This document shows positions 1 through 8,831 of a stretch of 64,000 bases of DNA, one piece after another (the stretch's first letter is position 1; each line of letters opens with the position of its first letter). Origin of the DNA: Plastoroseomonas hellenica (GTDB lineage Bacteria > Pseudomonadota > Alphaproteobacteria > Acetobacterales > Acetobacteraceae); assembly GCF_018129085.1 (NCBI RefSeq), contig NZ_JAAGBB010000035.1, positions 1 to 64,000 on the forward strand, read 5' to 3'. The translations under genes and the position numbers were made by a program. Below the pieces are notes generated by a model. That model ran no database searches, was not told the DNA's origin, and was given only the letters and a program-made list of their open reading frames with translations.

Positions 1-2271
1 CTCGCGGCGCTGCGGCCGAAGCCCTGGGCGCCGGACCGCGCCGCCGCGCTGGCGGCGCTGGCCGAGTTCCGCGCCCGCAATCCCGGCCCCTTCGCCGCCC
101 ATTACGTCAGCGATGGCGTCGCGCACGCGTCGGCGCCGGCCGCCGACGATTTCGCCCCCTTCGCCGCCGCGCTGGCCGAGGGCGGGGCATTGACCATGGC
201 GCGCGCCGAGGCGGCGCCCACCCGGCTGCTGCTGCCGCCGCGCGCCGAAGCGGATCGCCTGGCGCTGCGGGTCGCGCAACTGCCGCTGCCGGGCGCCACC
301 ACCGCGACCGTGCTGGCCCGCACCGGTGATGGCCGGACGCTCGCCAGCGCCTCGGTCGCCTTCGCCCCCGGTGCGCGGGAGGGCGAGGCGGTGCTGGAAC
401 TGCCGATCGAGATCCGCAACCAGATCACCCGCCTCGACCTGGAGCCGGAGGCCGGCGCCGGCGGCGTGGTGCTGCTCGACGAGCGGTTCCGCCGCCGGCC
501 GGTCGGGCTGCTGGCGGGCACCGACACCAATGCGGATGTGCCGCTGATCGGCGATCTCTACTACCTCGACCGGGCGCTTTCCCCCTACGCCGAGATCCGG
601 CGCGGCCCGCTCGATCAACTCCTGGCACGGCGGCTCGCGGTGCTGGTGCTGGCCGACCGCGACCTCTCGGATCCGCGCGAGCTCGAGGCGGTGGCGCGCT
701 GGGTGCAGGAGGGGGGCACGCTGATCCGCTTCGCCGGGCCGCGCATGGCCGAGCGCCCGGATCCGCTGCTGCCGGTGCCGCTGCGCGTGGGCGAACGGCA
801 GCTCGGCGGCGCGCTGACCTGGGAACGCGCGCAGCCGCTCGCCCCTTTCCCGGAGGGCTCGCCCTTCATCGGCTTGGCCGTGCCGCCTGAAGTGACGGTG
901 GAGCGTCAGGTGCTGGCCGAGCCTTCGGCGCAGCTCTCGCAGCATTCCTGGGCACGGCTGGCCGACGGCACGCCGCTCGTCACCTTCGAGAACCGGGGCG
1001 CCGGGCGCCTCGTGCTGTTCCACGTCACCGCCCAGGCCGAATGGTCGAACCTGCCGCTCTCCGGCCTCTTCGTCGACATGCTGCGGCGGCTGGTCGCGCT
1101 CTCGGCCGGCGTCACCGGCGCGGAGGGGGATGCGATGCTGGCGCCGCTGGAGGCGCTGGACGGCTTCGGGCATCTCGGCCCGGCACCGCCGGCCGCGGCG
1201 GCGGTCGCGGCCAGCCGCATCGAAGCGACACGACCCTCGCCGCGTCAGCCGCCCGGCTGGTACGGCGCACCGGGACAGGTGGGGCAGGATGCGGCCTATC
1301 GCCGCGCGCTCAACCTCTCGGCGGGGGTCGCGCCGCCGGTACCGGCGGCCGCGGCTCCCCGCGGCGCGGCGGTGGTCGGCATCGGTGTCCTGGCGGCCGA
1401 GCGCGACCTCGGCCCCTGGCTGCTCGCCGCGGCGCTGCTGCTGCTGGCGATCGACCTCCTGGTCTCGCTGGGGCTGCGGGGCTTGCTTGGCTGGCGGCGG
1501 GGCGGTGCGGCGGCGGCGGCAGTCGGGCTGCTGTTCCTGACCTTGCCGGCCCTCGCCCAGCAGGGGGAAGGCAGCCCGGCGCTGGCGACGCGTCTTGCCT
1601 ATGTGCGCACCGGCGATCCGGCGGTGGACGAGACGGTGCGCGCGGGCCTGGTCGGGCTCTCCGATTTCGTGAACCGCCGCAGCGCCGCGGCCCTCGCGGA
1701 TCCGATCGCGGTGGCGCCCGGCCAGGACGACCTCGCCTTCTTCCCGCTGATCTACTGGGCGGTGCTGCCCGACGCGCCGGCCCCCGATGCGCAGGCGGTC
1801 GCGGCGCTCAACGGCTTCATGCGCAATGGCGGCATCATCCTGTTCGACACGCGTGACGAGGGCAGCGGCGAAGGCTATGCGCCGGGCGCCCGCGCCGCGC
1901 TGCGCCGGATCACCCGCGACCTCTCCGTCCCACCGATCGCGCCGGTGCCCGACGACCACGTGCTGAAGCGCGCCTTCTATCTGCTGCAGGACCTGCCGGG
2001 GCGCTTCGCGGGTGGCCAGGTCTGGGTGGCGCGCGATGTCGATCGCGCCAATGACAGCGTCTCGCCCGTCATCATCGGCGGGCATGACTGGGCGGCGGCC
2101 TGGGCGGTGGATGAACGCGGCGGCAACCCGCATGCGGTGATCCCGGGCGGCGCGCGGCAGCGCATCCTGGCCTACCGCTTCGGCATGAACCTCGTGATCT
2201 ATGCGCTGACCGGGAACTACAAGGGCGACCAGGTGCATGTGCCGGCGATCCTGGAAAGGCTCGGCAATTGA
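1..2271 (+). CDS. DUF4159 domain protein, 5' truncated
   Basis: The frame is open from the first base, so the N-terminus lies outside the window; at least 756 residues are visible. An internal TTG at 190 is not the real start. The C-terminal third, from about residue 530, carries the DUF4159 pattern (ATRLAYVRTGD, then GLVGLSDFVNRRS, then NGGIILFDTRDEG). A hydrophobic stretch around positions 1405-1555 is a membrane segment followed by an AQQ-type cleavage-like site. Proteins of this family normally start with a BatA-like membrane anchor and are encoded beside a MoxR ATPase, a DUF58 protein and a second large membrane protein; the next gene fits the last of these. The role is probably envelope-related chaperone-like assembly, but the exact function is unknown. 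Confidence 0.85.
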   Translation, partial: LAALRPKPWAPDRAAALAALAEFRARNPGPFAAHYVSDGVAHASAPAADDFAPFAAALAEGGALTMARAEAAPTRLLLPPRAEADRLALRVAQLPLPGATTATVLARTGDGRTLASASVAFAPGAREGEAVLELPIEIRNQITRLDLEPEAGAGGVVLLDERFRRRPVGLLAGTDTNADVPLIGDLYYLDRALSPYAEIRRGPLDQLLARRLAVLVLADRDLSDPRELEAVARWVQEGGTLIRFAGPRMAERPDPLLPVPLRVGERQLGGALTWERAQPLAPFPEGSPFIGLAVPPEVTVERQVLAEPSAQLSQHSWARLADGTPLVTFENRGAGRLVLFHVTAQAEWSNLPLSGLFVDMLRRLVALSAGVTGAEGDAMLAPLEALDGFGHLGPAPPAAAAVAASRIEATRPSPRQPPGWYGAPGQVGQDAAYRRALNLSAGVAPPVPAAAAPRGAAVVGIGVLAAERDLGPWLLAAALLLLAIDLLVSLGLRGLLGWRRGGAAAAAVGLLFLTLPALAQQGEGSPALATRLAYVRTGDPAVDETVRAGLVGLSDFVNRRSAAALADPIAVAPGQDDLAFFPLIYWAVLPDAPAPDAQAVAALNGFMRNGGIILFDTRDEGSGEGYAPGARAALRRITRDLSVPPIAPVPDDHVLKRAFYLLQDLPGRFAGGQVWVARDVDRANDSVSPVIIGGHDWAAAWAVDERGGNPHAVIPGGARQRILAYRFGMNLVIYALTGNYKGDQVHVPAILERLGN

Positions 2272-2344
2272 TGCATCAAACCGTCTTCCGACCGGGACTG
2301 TCATGCGCGTGTGAATTGCATCGCGCGCTGCGGGGACGGCGCCT

Positions 2345-4423
2345 ATGAGGCAGGCGATCGCCGGCATCGACTTCGCGCCGATCCTGCCGCTCTGGCTGCT
2401 GCTGGCGCTGGCGGTGCTGGCGTTGCTGGCCCTGCTGCCGGGCTTGCTGCGCCGGGCGCGCGGCCTGCTCTGGCGCGCCGCCGCCTTCGTGCTGCTGCTG
2501 CTGGCGCTGGCCAATCCGCGCCTGGTGGAGGAGACGCGGGAGACGCGGCCGGACATCGCGCTGCTCGCGGTCGACCGTTCCGACAGCGCCGTCATCAACG
2601 GCCGCGACACTCGCATGGAGGCGGCGCGCACGGCGCTCGAGACCCGGATCCGCCGGTTGCCGGAGATGGAGCTCCGCACCGTCGAGGTGCCGGAGGCCGG
2701 CAACCAGGGCACCCGGCTCTTCGCCGCGATCGAGCAGGCGCTGGCCGATATTCCCCGCGCGCGGCTCGCGGGGGTGGTCGCGCTGACCGACGGGCAGGCG
2801 CATGACGTGCCGGCGGCGCCGCCGATGGACGCGCCGTTCCACGCGCTGCTCGCTGGGCGTCCTGGCGAGACCGATCGCCGGCTGCGCGTGGTCGAGGCGC
2901 CGGGCTTCGGCATCGTCGGCCGCAGCGTCGACCTGCGTGTGATCGCGGAGGATCTCGGCGCGCGCGAACCAGGCGGCGCCGCGATGCTGACCATCCGGCG
3001 CGACGGCCAGCCGCCGCGGCAGGAGAGCGTGGCGCTGGGGCGCGAGCATCGGATCACAGTGCCGATCGAGCGCGGCGGCCCGACCGTGGTCGAGATCGCG
3101 GCCGAGCCGCGGCCGGGCGAGGTGAGCACGCTCAACAACCGCCAGGTGGTGACCATCACCGGCGTGCGCGACCGGCTGCGCGTGCTGCTGATCAGCGGTG
3201 AGCCGCATGCCGGGGAGCGCACTTGGCGGCGGCTCCTGAAGGCGGACCCGAATGTCGACCTGGTCCACTTCACCATCCTGCGCCCGCCGGAGCGCGACGA
3301 CCTGACGCCGCTGAACGAGCTGGCGCTGATCGCCTTCCCGGTGCGCGAGCTGTTCCAGGTGAAGCTGCGCGAATTCGACCTCATCGTCTTCGATCGCTTC
3401 GCCAATCGCGGCATCCTGCCGCCGGCCTATCTGCGCAACATCGCCGATTACGTCCGCGGCGGCGGTGCGCTGCTGATGTCGGTCGGGCCGGAGTTCAGCG
3501 GTCCCGCGAGCCTCGCTCTGACGCCGCTGGGGCCGGTCCTTCCGGCGCGGCCTTCCGGCGCGCAGGCGGTGGCGGAAGGCGCTTTCCGCCCGCGCATCAG
3601 CGCGCTCGGCGCCAGACACCCGGTGACCGAGGGGCTGACCACCACGGCGCCGGAGGCGGAGCCGGCCTGGGGCCGCTGGTACCGCTTCCTGCGTGCCGAT
3701 CAGCGGGCCGGCAGCACGGTGATGGAAGCACCGGGAGGCGCGCCCTTGCTGGTGCTCGATCGGGTGGGCGAAGGGCGCGTCGCGCTGATGCTGTCCGATC
3801 ACATCTGGCTCTGGTCGCGCGGCCATGATGGCGGCGGTCCGCAGCAGGAGCTGCTGCGCCGCATGGCGCATTGGCTGATGCGCGAGCCGGAGCTGGAGGA
3901 GGAGGATCTGGCCGCCCGGATCGAGGCGGGGCGCCTGACGGTCACCCGCCGCAGCCTGGAAGCCGGGCCGCCGCCGGAGATCGCGGTGACCGCGCCGGAC
4001 GGCACGGTGACCCGGTCGCGGCCGGAGGCGGTCGAGGGCGGCCGCGCCACCTTGACCCTGCCGGCGACCCAGCCCGGCGTCTGGCAGGCGAGCGATGGCC
4101 GTCGCACCGCCTTCGCCGCCGCCGTTGCCGCCAATCCGCTGGAGATCGCCGATCTGCGCGCCGACGATGCCCGGCTGCGCCCGATCGCGCAGGCGACCGG
4201 CGGCAGCATCCGCTGGATGGGGGATGGGCCGGAACCGGCGCTGCCCGAAATCCGCCGTGTCGCGGCCGGGCGGGACGCCAGCGGCGCAGGCTGGATCGGG
4301 CTCCGGCGCAATGCCGATCACACCGTTACCGGCATCGCTGCCTTGCCGCTGCTGCCGCCCTGGCTCGCCTTGCCGCTGGTGCTCGGCGTCGCCATTATCG
4401 CATGGCGAAGGGAAGGGCGCTGA
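2345..4423 (+). CDS. Large membrane protein of the DUF4159/BatA-type operon
   Basis: The 692-residue product has two N-terminal membrane helices (about residues 13-35 and 43-60), a long periplasmic part and a final helix near residues 665-688. The first soluble part resembles a degenerate von Willebrand A domain (IALLAVDRSDSA, then VVALTDGQAHD). The middle resembles a class I glutamine-amidotransferase-like fold (VLLISGEPHAGE, then DLIVFDRFANRG) without an obvious catalytic Cys. This arrangement is typical of the last gene of MoxR/DUF58/DUF4159 operons. It lies 73 bp downstream of the DUF4159 gene on the same strand, so co-transcription is likely. The function is inferred only from context. 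Confidence 0.8.
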   Translation: MRQAIAGIDFAPILPLWLLLALAVLALLALLPGLLRRARGLLWRAAAFVLLLLALANPRLVEETRETRPDIALLAVDRSDSAVINGRDTRMEAARTALETRIRRLPEMELRTVEVPEAGNQGTRLFAAIEQALADIPRARLAGVVALTDGQAHDVPAAPPMDAPFHALLAGRPGETDRRLRVVEAPGFGIVGRSVDLRVIAEDLGAREPGGAAMLTIRRDGQPPRQESVALGREHRITVPIERGGPTVVEIAAEPRPGEVSTLNNRQVVTITGVRDRLRVLLISGEPHAGERTWRRLLKADPNVDLVHFTILRPPERDDLTPLNELALIAFPVRELFQVKLREFDLIVFDRFANRGILPPAYLRNIADYVRGGGALLMSVGPEFSGPASLALTPLGPVLPARPSGAQAVAEGAFRPRISALGARHPVTEGLTTTAPEAEPAWGRWYRFLRADQRAGSTVMEAPGGAPLLVLDRVGEGRVALMLSDHIWLWSRGHDGGGPQQELLRRMAHWLMREPELEEEDLAARIEAGRLTVTRRSLEAGPPPEIAVTAPDGTVTRSRPEAVEGGRATLTLPATQPGVWQASDGRRTAFAAAVAANPLEIADLRADDARLRPIAQATGGSIRWMGDGPEPALPEIRRVAAGRDASGAGWIGLRRNADHTVTGIAALPLLPPWLALPLVLGVAIIAWRREGR

Positions 4424-4489
4424 CAGTCGCGCATGGGCGACTCAGAGGCGCCGCCACCCTGCCCATCAATGCGGGTCGAGGAGGTTCCC

Positions 4490-4837
4490 ATGCGGTCCGT
4501 GCTGCTGTTGCCGCTGCTGGCGCTCGGGGCCTGTGCCACGGGGCCGAGCTTCTCCGAGCGGATGGCGACGCTGGTCGGGCATAGCGAAGCCGATCTCGTG
4601 CAGGCGCTCGGCGTGCCGGTGCGGACCCACGAGGCGGACGGCCAGCGCTTCCTGCAGTTCGAGGAACGGCGGACGGTGCTCTACCCGGCGCCCGATCCCT
4701 TTCCCTTCTATGGGCCCTACGGCCGCTGGCGCGGTGGCTATGCCGGGTCGGCCTATGGTTTGGCCTTCTGCGACGTAACCTGGTCGCTGCGCAACGGGCG
4801 GGCCCAGGGCTTCACGGCGCGCGGCAGTTGCGGGTGA
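4490..4837 (+). CDS. Small outer-membrane lipoprotein, function unknown
   Basis: 115 residues. The ATG at 4490 is preferred because GAGGAGGT sits at 4478-4485 and the N-terminus then reads as a lipoprotein signal ending in LGAC, with the lipidated Cys at residue 16. A longer in-frame start at 4433 lacks these features. The mature part has an SmpA/OmlA-like opening (ERMATLVGHSEADLVQALG, then RTHEADGQRFLQFEE) that suggests a BamE-type fold, followed by an aromatic/Gly-rich stretch (PFYGPYGRWRGGY). It contains a further Cys pair near the C-terminus. No known function can be assigned. Confidence 0.72.
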   Translation: MRSVLLLPLLALGACATGPSFSERMATLVGHSEADLVQALGVPVRTHEADGQRFLQFEERRTVLYPAPDPFPFYGPYGRWRGGYAGSAYGLAFCDVTWSLRNGRAQGFTARGSCG

Positions 4838-4902
4838 GAGCCTGCTTGGGACTGAGGCGAAGTGATTTCACTCGCCAGGGATCTGTTCTAAGACTTCCGG
4901 CC

Positions 4903-5577
4903 ATGCGCATCCTTCCGATCCTCGCCGTCCCGCTGCTGCTGGCCGCCCTGCCGGTCTTTGCTCAGGGCCTCGGCAATGCACCGGCCGGTGGCCCCGCCGC
5001 CCCCCGGAGCGGTGGACAGCAGCCGCAGCGCCCAGCCGCCAACAGCCCGCCACCGGCGCTGCCCGGTCTCGCGGCCCGGCGCGCACCGGAGCCGATTCCC
5101 GCCGATCCCAGCCGCGTGCTGTCGCCCAATGCGGCGCTGTTCGATGCCATCACCCGCGGCGACCTGCCGGCGGCGCGCGATGCCGTCTCGCGCGGCGCCG
5201 ACCTCGATGCGCGGAACGTGCTGGGGCTGACGCCGGTGGATGCGGCGGTGGACCAGGGGCGGAACGAGATCCTGTTCTACCTGCTCTCGGCCCGTGGCAC
5301 CGCACGCAGCCCGGCGCCGCCCCCGCCCGAGGCACGCGAGAGCCCGCGTGAGCGCCAGGCGCGGGAGCGTGCGCAACAGGCCGCGCGCGCGACGGCGGAG
5401 CGGGCGGCGCGCGAGGCACCGGCACCGCGCGAGGTGGCGCCTGCCAGTGCCCGGCTCTTCGCCGGCGATGGCGGCACGCCGCGCCCCGAAGTGGGTTTCC
5501 TGGGCTTCGATGCCGGGCGGCCGCAGGGCACGGTTGCTCCGGCGTCCGAGCGGGCGCCGCGCCGCCGCGGCGGCTAG
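4903..5577 (+). CDS. Secreted ankyrin-repeat protein
   Basis: 224 residues with a Sec signal peptide (MRILPILAVP through FAQ, cleavage near residue 20). A Pro/Ala/Gln-rich linker follows. About two ankyrin repeats occupy residues 76-132 (ALFDAITRGDLPAARDAV, then LGLTPVDAAVDQGRNEIL). The C-terminal 90 residues are an Arg/Ala/Glu-rich, probably helical segment and a Pro/Gly tail. The start at 4903 is chosen because it begins the signal peptide; the upstream in-frame start at 4828 would overlap the preceding lipoprotein gene. It ends 18 bp from the convergently transcribed CtrA-like gene. A periplasmic scaffold role is a guess. Confidence 0.7.
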   Translation: MRILPILAVPLLLAALPVFAQGLGNAPAGGPAAPRSGGQQPQRPAANSPPPALPGLAARRAPEPIPADPSRVLSPNAALFDAITRGDLPAARDAVSRGADLDARNVLGLTPVDAAVDQGRNEILFYLLSARGTARSPAPPPPEARESPRERQARERAQQAARATAERAAREAPAPREVAPASARLFAGDGGTPRPEVGFLGFDAGRPQGTVAPASERAPRRRGG

Positions 5578-5595
5578 CTCCGGAGCGGGGTCCGA

Positions 5596-6351
5596 TCAGG
5601 CAGCGGCGAAGGCGTTCTGTCGGCCGGTCCGCGCGCCATATTGGACGGCCGGCTTCGCGTCGTCGGGTGCCTGCTGGTCCGCATGATCGCGCAGGACATA
5701 GCCGCGGCCCCAGACGGTCGCGATGAGGCTGGCGGCGCCGGCTTCGGCCAGCTTGCGGCGCAGCTTGCAGACGAAGACGTCGATGATCTTCATCTCCGGC
5801 TCGTCGATGCCGTTGTAGAGGTGGGTCAGGATGGCGCCCTTGCTCTGGATGACCCCTTTCCTGAGCATGAGGAGCTCCAGAATGAGCGATTCCTTGCCCG
5901 TCAGATTGACGTAGCTGCCGTTCACATGGACTTCCTTGCTCTGGATGTCCAAGGACAGGTTGCCGGAGACGAGGGTGGATCTGGCATAGCCCTTTGAGCG
6001 CCGGATGACCGCGCGGATACGGGCCACGATCTCCGTCTTGTCGGTCGTGCGGGTGATGCAGTCATCCGCGCCGAGGTCCAGCGCCTGGACGCGGGCCGCG
6101 AGATCATCGTTCCTGGTCGTCGCGATGATGGGGATGTTGAGGCCGCGGGCGCGGAAACGGCGGACGGCTTCCAGCCCATCCATGTCCGACAGCGATGGTC
6201 CGATGACGACGGCATCGTAGTCGTAGTGCCGGGCCATATCGACCGCGTCCTCGCCACTCTTCACGGTGTCGACGGTGATGGTCGCGTGCTGCAGGGCCCG
6301 GATTGCACCAATGACGCTCAGCGGGTCCTTCTCGACAATCAGCGCGCGCAT
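5596..6351 (-). CDS. CtrA-family response regulator with degenerate receiver
   Basis: 251 residues. The receiver (1-115) and winged-helix output domain (about 125-230) align end to end with Caulobacter CtrA as I recall it, including IIDVFVCKLRRKL and TVWGRGYVLRD in the DNA-binding part. The receiver has lost key residues: the phosphoacceptor Asp51 is Gly (VIGPSLSDMDG), and the conserved Lys-Pro loop reads ITRTT. Only part of the acidic pocket (VEKD) remains. The protein probably binds CtrA-like sites without classical phosphorelay control. It is one paralogue; the true ctrA would be elsewhere. A 25-residue C-terminal extension is unusual. The start is supported by AGGGGA about 6 bp upstream of the ATG. 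Confidence 0.88.
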   Translation of the reverse strand: MRALIVEKDPLSVIGAIRALQHATITVDTVKSGEDAVDMARHYDYDAVVIGPSLSDMDGLEAVRRFRARGLNIPIIATTRNDDLAARVQALDLGADDCITRTTDKTEIVARIRAVIRRSKGYARSTLVSGNLSLDIQSKEVHVNGSYVNLTGKESLILELLMLRKGVIQSKGAILTHLYNGIDEPEMKIIDVFVCKLRRKLAEAGAASLIATVWGRGYVLRDHADQQAPDDAKPAVQYGARTGRQNAFAAA

Positions 6352-6600
6352 GTTTGGTCCCCTGGAAGCGTCGAGATGAGCCTACCAATGGTCAACAATA
6401 AATGAAAACATAAAAGAAAAACAGAAAATGCAGTCAGAGGCCGAGAAAAGGATACCGCATCATTGCTGACGAGGGGCAACATATTCCTGAAGCTCTCAGG
6501 GATTATTGTCGAGTGGAGCCGAAGTACTTTAAAATAGACCTGAATCTCGTTGAGGGCATCGGTCAACCAAGGTCGCTGTGTCCTCGCAAGCCCGAATTCC

Positions 6601-6616
6601 GATACGATTCTGTATC
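6601..6616. promoter_or_regulatory. GATAC-N6-GTATC dyad
   Basis: A perfect 5-bp inverted repeat with a 6-bp spacer in the AT-rich gap between the LysR gene and the CtrA-like gene. The shape is that of a dimeric regulator site. No specific factor can be named. Confidence 0.3.
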
Positions 6617-6625
6617 AGGAAATCG

Positions 6626-6641
6626 TTAACGGCGCCTAACC
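6626..6641. promoter_or_regulatory. CtrA-box-like half-site pair
   Basis: TTAAC and TAACC half-sites flank GGCGCC. The CtrA consensus is TTAA-N7-TTAA; here the spacing is one base short and the second half is imperfect, so this is only a candidate for autoregulation of the CtrA-like gene 275 bp away. Confidence 0.25.
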
Positions 6642-6726
6642 GAAGATGGTGATCACCAAGATATGTGCTCGCTGTGGTTGATCGTGCCGGCGTGGCCTCG
6701 CGGTGCCATCACCGCATCCAGGCCGA

Positions 6727-7623
6727 TCAGTGCTCCGCCGCGATCATCTCGATGAAGAGCCGCGTCGGGGCGGAAAGCGTGCGCAGGTCGCGCACGCAGA
6801 TCTTGAGTGCCCGTTCCGACCAGGCATCGCGCAGCTTCACGCCGACCAGGCCCATGACCCGTTCATAGGGTTCGACACAGGCCTCCGGCAGGACCGCAAT
6901 GCCGAGCCCTGCCTGGATCATGCGGCGCACCGCATCGAAGCTGCTCGCCGTGACCCGCAGATCCAGCTCCCGGCCCAGCCGCCGGGCCGCTTCGACCAGG
7001 ATCTGCTGGATCGAACTGCCCGCCGCCATCCCGACCTGTGGGAATTCCAGCATCTCCCCGAAGCCTATGTCGTCGCACGCCGCCAGCGGATGGCCGGCAG
7101 GCACCACCGCGAGCAGTCGGTCGCGGCGATAGGGCAGGGTCTCGAGCCCTTCGCAGGGCGCGCCGGCGCCGAGCAGGCCGAGATCGGCGACCCCGTCCCG
7201 GACCTGGCGCTCGATCTCCGGGCTGACCAGTTCCTGGATCTCCAGCCGAATGCCCGGGAATCGCTCAGCATAGCGTGCCAGCTCCTCCGGCAGGGAGGCG
7301 ACGAGGGCCGAGCTGTTGGTCGCGATCCGGATATGGCCGCGCGCGCCGCGTGCATGTTCCCCCATCTCGTCCCGGATGCGGGAGAGCAGCTCGAAGACGC
7401 TGGCCGCGTGCCGGTGCAGGGCTTCGCCGGCCGGCGTCAGCTTCACCCCGCGGGCGTGGCGGAGCACCAGCGGCGTGTCCATCTGCAACTCGAGTTCCTG
7501 CAGCCTGCGACTGACCGCGGAGGCGGCAATGTTCTTGCGTTCGGCCGCCGCGGCGATGCTGCCCTCATCCGCCACGCTCAGGAACAGATCGAGCGAGACC
7601 AGATCCAGCCGCCACACCGCCAT
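6727..7623 (-). CDS. LysR-family transcriptional regulator
   Basis: 298 residues starting MAVWRLDLVSLDLFL. The N-terminal winged helix (about 5-63: SIAAAAERKNIAASAVSRRL) is followed by a LysR effector domain (about 90-298: GHIRIATNSSALVASLP, then FDAVRRMIQAGLGIAVLPE). The start at 7623 gives the normal family length; longer in-frame starts run antisense through the neighbouring gene. It is divergent from the solute-binding protein gene at 7823 with 199 bp between them, the usual arrangement for a LysR regulator controlling its neighbour, so it probably regulates the transport/CoA-transferase pair. The inducer is unknown. Confidence 0.88.
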   Translation of the reverse strand: MAVWRLDLVSLDLFLSVADEGSIAAAAERKNIAASAVSRRLQELELQMDTPLVLRHARGVKLTPAGEALHRHAASVFELLSRIRDEMGEHARGARGHIRIATNSSALVASLPEELARYAERFPGIRLEIQELVSPEIERQVRDGVADLGLLGAGAPCEGLETLPYRRDRLLAVVPAGHPLAACDDIGFGEMLEFPQVGMAAGSSIQQILVEAARRLGRELDLRVTASSFDAVRRMIQAGLGIAVLPEACVEPYERVMGLVGVKLRDAWSERALKICVRDLRTLSAPTRLFIEMIAAEH

Positions 7624-7822
7624 TCGCCCCCCTTCCGGATCGCAGCCGGCGCTTGCCGTGGTCGATCCGCGAACCATCATCGCACGCCTGGACCGGGGCG
7701 GAAGGGCAGGCACCGCCGCGTGGCCATCTCCGGTCGCGATGCCTCGCCTCGCCAAATGCGGCTTCGCGCGGCGACGTGGAACCCTCATCTTCCGCGCCAA
7801 TCGCGCGCGCCATGGGAGGGAT

Positions 7823-8827
7823 ATGATGCGGTCGGAGATTCGGGGCAGGGAGACGGGTCTGCTGCAGCGGCGCGGGTTGCTGCGCGGGGCCGTCGCGGCC
7901 GGGATGCTCGGGGCAGTCGGCGGCGCCCGGGCGCAGTCGAACGTCATCACACTGGTGGTGCCGACCGCGCCCGCCGGCACCACGGATTTCGCGGCGCGGC
8001 TGCTGGCCGAGCCGCTGTCGCGCCAGCTCGGCCAGCCGGTCGTGGTGGAGAACAAGGCCGGCGCCAATGGTGCACTCGGCACCCAGGACGTGGCGCGGGC
8101 GCGGCCCGACGGCATGCGGCTGCTGGTGCAATACTCCGGCTATCATGTCGGCTCGCCCGCCATCGTGCCGAATATCGGCTACGACGTGCGCCGCGACTTC
8201 GCGCCGGTCTCCCTGCTGCTGGACGCGCCGCAGGTGATCTTCCTCCACCCTTCGGTGCCGGCCGCGAATGTCCAGGAGCTGGTCGCCTATACCAAGGCCA
8301 ATCCGGGGGTGATGAACTACGCCTCCTCCGGCACCGGCTCGCTCCAGCACCTCGGCACCGAGCTGCTGAAGCTGCGCACCGGCACGGACATGACCCATGT
8401 GCCCTATCGCGGCACCGGCCCGGCCACCCAGGACCTGGTCGCGGGCCGCGTGCAGATGATGATGACCACGCCGCCGCCGCTGATGCCCTTCGTGCGCGAG
8501 GGCAGGCTGAAGGCGCTGGCGATCACCGCGCCGACGCGGCACCCGGCGCTGCCCGATGTCCCGACCCTCGCCGAATCCGGCCTGCCGGGGCTTGAGGTGA
8601 TCGGCTGGTTCGCCGTCTTCGCCCCGGCCGCGACGCCGGAGCCGGTGCTGCGCCGCCTGACGGAAGGCTGCAACGCGGTGGTGGATACGCCCGAGTTCCG
8701 CCGCCGCGCCGAGGAGCAGGGCGCCATCATCCGCATCATGCCGCCGGCCGAGATCCAGGCCCGCGTCAACCGCGAGCTCGACGAATGGACCCGCGTCGTG
8801 CGTGAGGCGCGGATCCAGCCGGAGTAG
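7823..8827 (+). CDS. Bug-family (TctC-like) solute-binding protein
   Basis: 334 residues. The N-terminus has a twin-arginine-like export signal (RRGLLRGAVAAG, then GGARAQ). The body has Bug/TctC signatures: LVVPTAPAGTTDFAARLL, VVVENKAGANG, HVPYRGTGPATQDL and a DVPTLAESG motif near the end. These are periplasmic receptors for carboxylates used by tripartite tricarboxylate transporters; no TctA or TctB gene is nearby, a common orphan situation. GGGAGGG at 7814-7820 supports the ATG at 7823. The gene ends 4 bp before a class III CoA-transferase, which suggests the imported acid is activated by CoA transfer. Confidence 0.9.
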   Translation: MMRSEIRGRETGLLQRRGLLRGAVAAGMLGAVGGARAQSNVITLVVPTAPAGTTDFAARLLAEPLSRQLGQPVVVENKAGANGALGTQDVARARPDGMRLLVQYSGYHVGSPAIVPNIGYDVRRDFAPVSLLLDAPQVIFLHPSVPAANVQELVAYTKANPGVMNYASSGTGSLQHLGTELLKLRTGTDMTHVPYRGTGPATQDLVAGRVQMMMTTPPPLMPFVREGRLKALAITAPTRHPALPDVPTLAESGLPGLEVIGWFAVFAPAATPEPVLRRLTEGCNAVVDTPEFRRRAEEQGAIIRIMPPAEIQARVNRELDEWTRVVREARIQPE

Positions 8828-8831
8828 CCCA

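Larger units (their letters stand above)
6352..6726. other. AT-rich regulatory gap upstream of the CtrA-like gene
   Basis: 375 bp with no convincing gene, clearly more AT-rich than its surroundings. It is the 5' region of the leftward CtrA-like gene. A short leftward frame at 6339-6566 overlaps the regulator start and lacks a ribosome site, so it is not called. The region contains a dyad at 6601-6616 and a pair of TTAAC/TAACC half-sites at 6626-6641, annotated separately. Confidence 0.6.

Noticed and set aside
4838-4854. Lone copy of the sox-element end after the lipoprotein stop
   Set aside because: About 13 of 17 bases match the left end and it also follows a TGA, but there is no partner end or internal block, so chance cannot be excluded.
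6339-6566. Leftward 75-residue frame in the AT-rich gap
   Set aside because: It overlaps the CtrA-like start, has no ribosome site, and its hydrophobic look follows from AT-rich sequence.
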